Virus record (IMG/VR): IMGVR_UViG_3300034524_000034
Coordinates: 1-23,285 of that record
Length of the DNA stretch: 23,285 nt
Reading direction: 5' to 3' (one strand)
From: a virus
A program made the position numbers and the translations under genes. The notes beneath the pieces were generated by a model that was not told the origin of the DNA, ran no database searches, and saw only the letters and a list, made by a program, of their open reading frames with translations. Shown piece after piece: positions 22,061-23,285 of the stretch (the first letter of the stretch is position 1; the number at the start of each line of letters is the position of its first letter).

Positions 22061-23029
22061 ATGTGTATTATCGCAGTAAAAAATAGTGGAGTAAAAATGC
22101 CCGATGAAAAATTGATTAGGAATATGTTTCAAAGAAACCCTGACGGGGCGGGTTTTATGTATCTCGACAAAAACAAGAATAAAGTGATCATTGAAAAGGG
22201 TATCATGGATGTTAAAACCTTCTTAAAGAAGGTGAAGCGTTTTGGTGTTGATGACTCGCTTGTTATGCACTTTAGAATTGGGACAAGTGGCGGTAACACT
22301 AAAGCTAATACACATCCATTTATGATTAGCGAAAACATCGAAGACCTTAAAAAACTCAAGGCTGTTACTGATGTTGGAGTAGTCCACAATGGCATAATTG
22401 ATATTATGCCACGAAAGGGGATTAGTGACACAATGGAATTTATAGCGGATAGATTAGCACATATTAAAATGGCTATGCCGGGATTTTATAAAAATAAACA
22501 CATACTAAAGTGGGTTGAGAATGAAATTGGATCAAAAATGTGCTTCTTAACAGAAAAAAATGAAATTGTCACTATTGGTGACTTTAACGAAAACGAAGGT
22601 GTTTTGTATTCAAATTACACATATGAAGAAAGTAAATATAAAAGCACAGCCATTAAACCATACTCCTATTATGATTATGATTGGGATAAGTTTAGCTGGA
22701 TAGATGATTATGATACTGTTGACGAAAAAGTCAACACGCTTAAAAACGATGGATTATTGCCCAAAACACAAGGTAGAATTGCAAGATTATGCTTTGTCCC
22801 TGACGATTGTTTTATTTTGGATGAGTCAGACGGTCAAATTTATGATTCTCTTGACTATGTAGTTGACGAGTGCCTTAATGTTTTTGGAATTGTAAATACA
22901 TCGTTTGAAAACGGATACATGGAAGTTGTTTACAATGAAAACTTGCAACTGATCAAAGATGACGATTATGTAAAAGATCTTAATTTTGACAAACTTGATT
23001 TTGATTATTTCTATGAGCTATTCATGTAA
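22061..23029 (+). CDS. class II glutamine amidotransferase-like (Ntn hydrolase) protein
   Basis: A 322-residue protein beginning MCIIAV, so removal of Met would expose Cys2 as the N-terminal nucleophile, as in GATase class II enzymes (GlmS, PurF, YafJ-like). Supporting motifs: NPDGAGF (26-32), HFRIGTSG (70-77), THPF (84-87), VVHNGII (107-113) and SDTMEF (122-127). The first ~190 residues hold the domain; the remaining Asp/Tyr-rich part (about 200-322, with DDYDTVDEK and LDFDYFYELF) is not recognised. Such domains release ammonia from glutamine or cleave gamma-glutamyl bonds. The gene is 87 bp after the amidoligase and in the same direction. AAGGTG lies before the ATG. Direct channelling of ammonia to the amidoligase is inference. 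Confidence 0.85.
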   Translation: MCIIAVKNSGVKMPDEKLIRNMFQRNPDGAGFMYLDKNKNKVIIEKGIMDVKTFLKKVKRFGVDDSLVMHFRIGTSGGNTKANTHPFMISENIEDLKKLKAVTDVGVVHNGIIDIMPRKGISDTMEFIADRLAHIKMAMPGFYKNKHILKWVENEIGSKMCFLTEKNEIVTIGDFNENEGVLYSNYTYEESKYKSTAIKPYSYYDYDWDKFSWIDDYDTVDEKVNTLKNDGLLPKTQGRIARLCFVPDDCFILDESDGQIYDSLDYVVDECLNVFGIVNTSFENGYMEVVYNENLQLIKDDDYVKDLNFDKLDFDYFYELFM

Positions 23030-23107
23030 TTTGTAAAAGGTGTGGGCATTTTAACAAGTGCCTACTCTTGTATAAATTAATAAAAAATACAAAAGGAGGA
23101 TTTAAAA

Positions 23108-23285
23108 ATGGAACTGGTAAATGTTAGGGATTGCATTGAGTTCGTGGATGATTTAACAGATGTGGCGGATATTGTACGGCCTGTAATGGGGGATGATTTG
23201 GCGGATTACATTAAAAGACAAGATTATTCAGCGGAAAAACACTTGCAGGAATTGAAATTCAATTCAGATTTTGAAGCTTATGAAG
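23108..23285 (+). CDS. start of unknown gene, truncated by window edge
   Basis: An ATG with AAAGGAGGATTTAAAA before it opens a frame that stays open to the window edge (59 codons). The visible part, beginning MELVNVRDCIEFVDDLTDVA, is acidic and helical. It is the third gene of the amidoligase/amidotransferase operon or starts a new unit after the hairpin in the gap (around 23042-23066, GTGGGCATT with AAGTGCCTAC). No function can be assigned from the fragment. Confidence 0.7.
   Translation, partial: MELVNVRDCIEFVDDLTDVADIVRPVMGDDLADYIKRQDYSAEKHLQELKFNSDFEAYE

Overview
The window is an A+T-rich stretch of a tailed phage or prophage genome of siphovirus type (long non-contractile tail). Low GC, strong AGGAGG-type ribosome binding sites, and TTG/GTG starts next to good Shine-Dalgarno sites point to a Firmicutes host, probably of the Clostridia; the sequence alone does not name a species. 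No host housekeeping gene is visible.

From 16403 down to 1, on the minus strand, lies a nearly continuous late gene block in the usual head-to-tail order: sigma-region-4-like regulator, a small unknown protein, three short genes, terminase small and large subunits, portal, a protease-scaffold fusion, a decoration-like protein, major capsid, a set of connector/tail-completion genes, major tail protein, a protein in the tail-chaperone position, and a tape measure protein that runs off the left edge. Hairpin-plus-T-run terminators follow portal, major capsid and major tail genes. A 40-bp near-repeat (33/40 identical) precedes two leftward genes and is a candidate late promoter or operator.

At 16404-16680 a divergent control region separates the late block from a rightward XerC/D-sized tyrosine recombinase (16681-17673). 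Then comes about 2.3 kb with no convincing gene (17674-19966). It holds inverted repeats, 114 bp without a single G or C, an intrinsic terminator, a cluster of three perfect and one near-perfect DnaA boxes, short direct repeats, two strong sigma-70-type promoters with a shared operator-like element, and a hairpin-rich leader of about 500 nt. It resembles a replication-origin/control region plus a possible structured RNA.

From 19967 to the right edge is a rightward accessory operon: two small unknown proteins, a 470-residue protein with four tandem zinc-binding modules fused to an amidoligase domain, a class II glutamine amidotransferase-like protein with an N-terminal Cys nucleophile, and the start of another gene. 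The amidoligase/amidotransferase pair suggests ammonia released from glutamine being used to form amide bonds, or a joint peptide- or protein-modifying pathway. This is the most interesting system in the window; its substrate cannot be read from the sequence.
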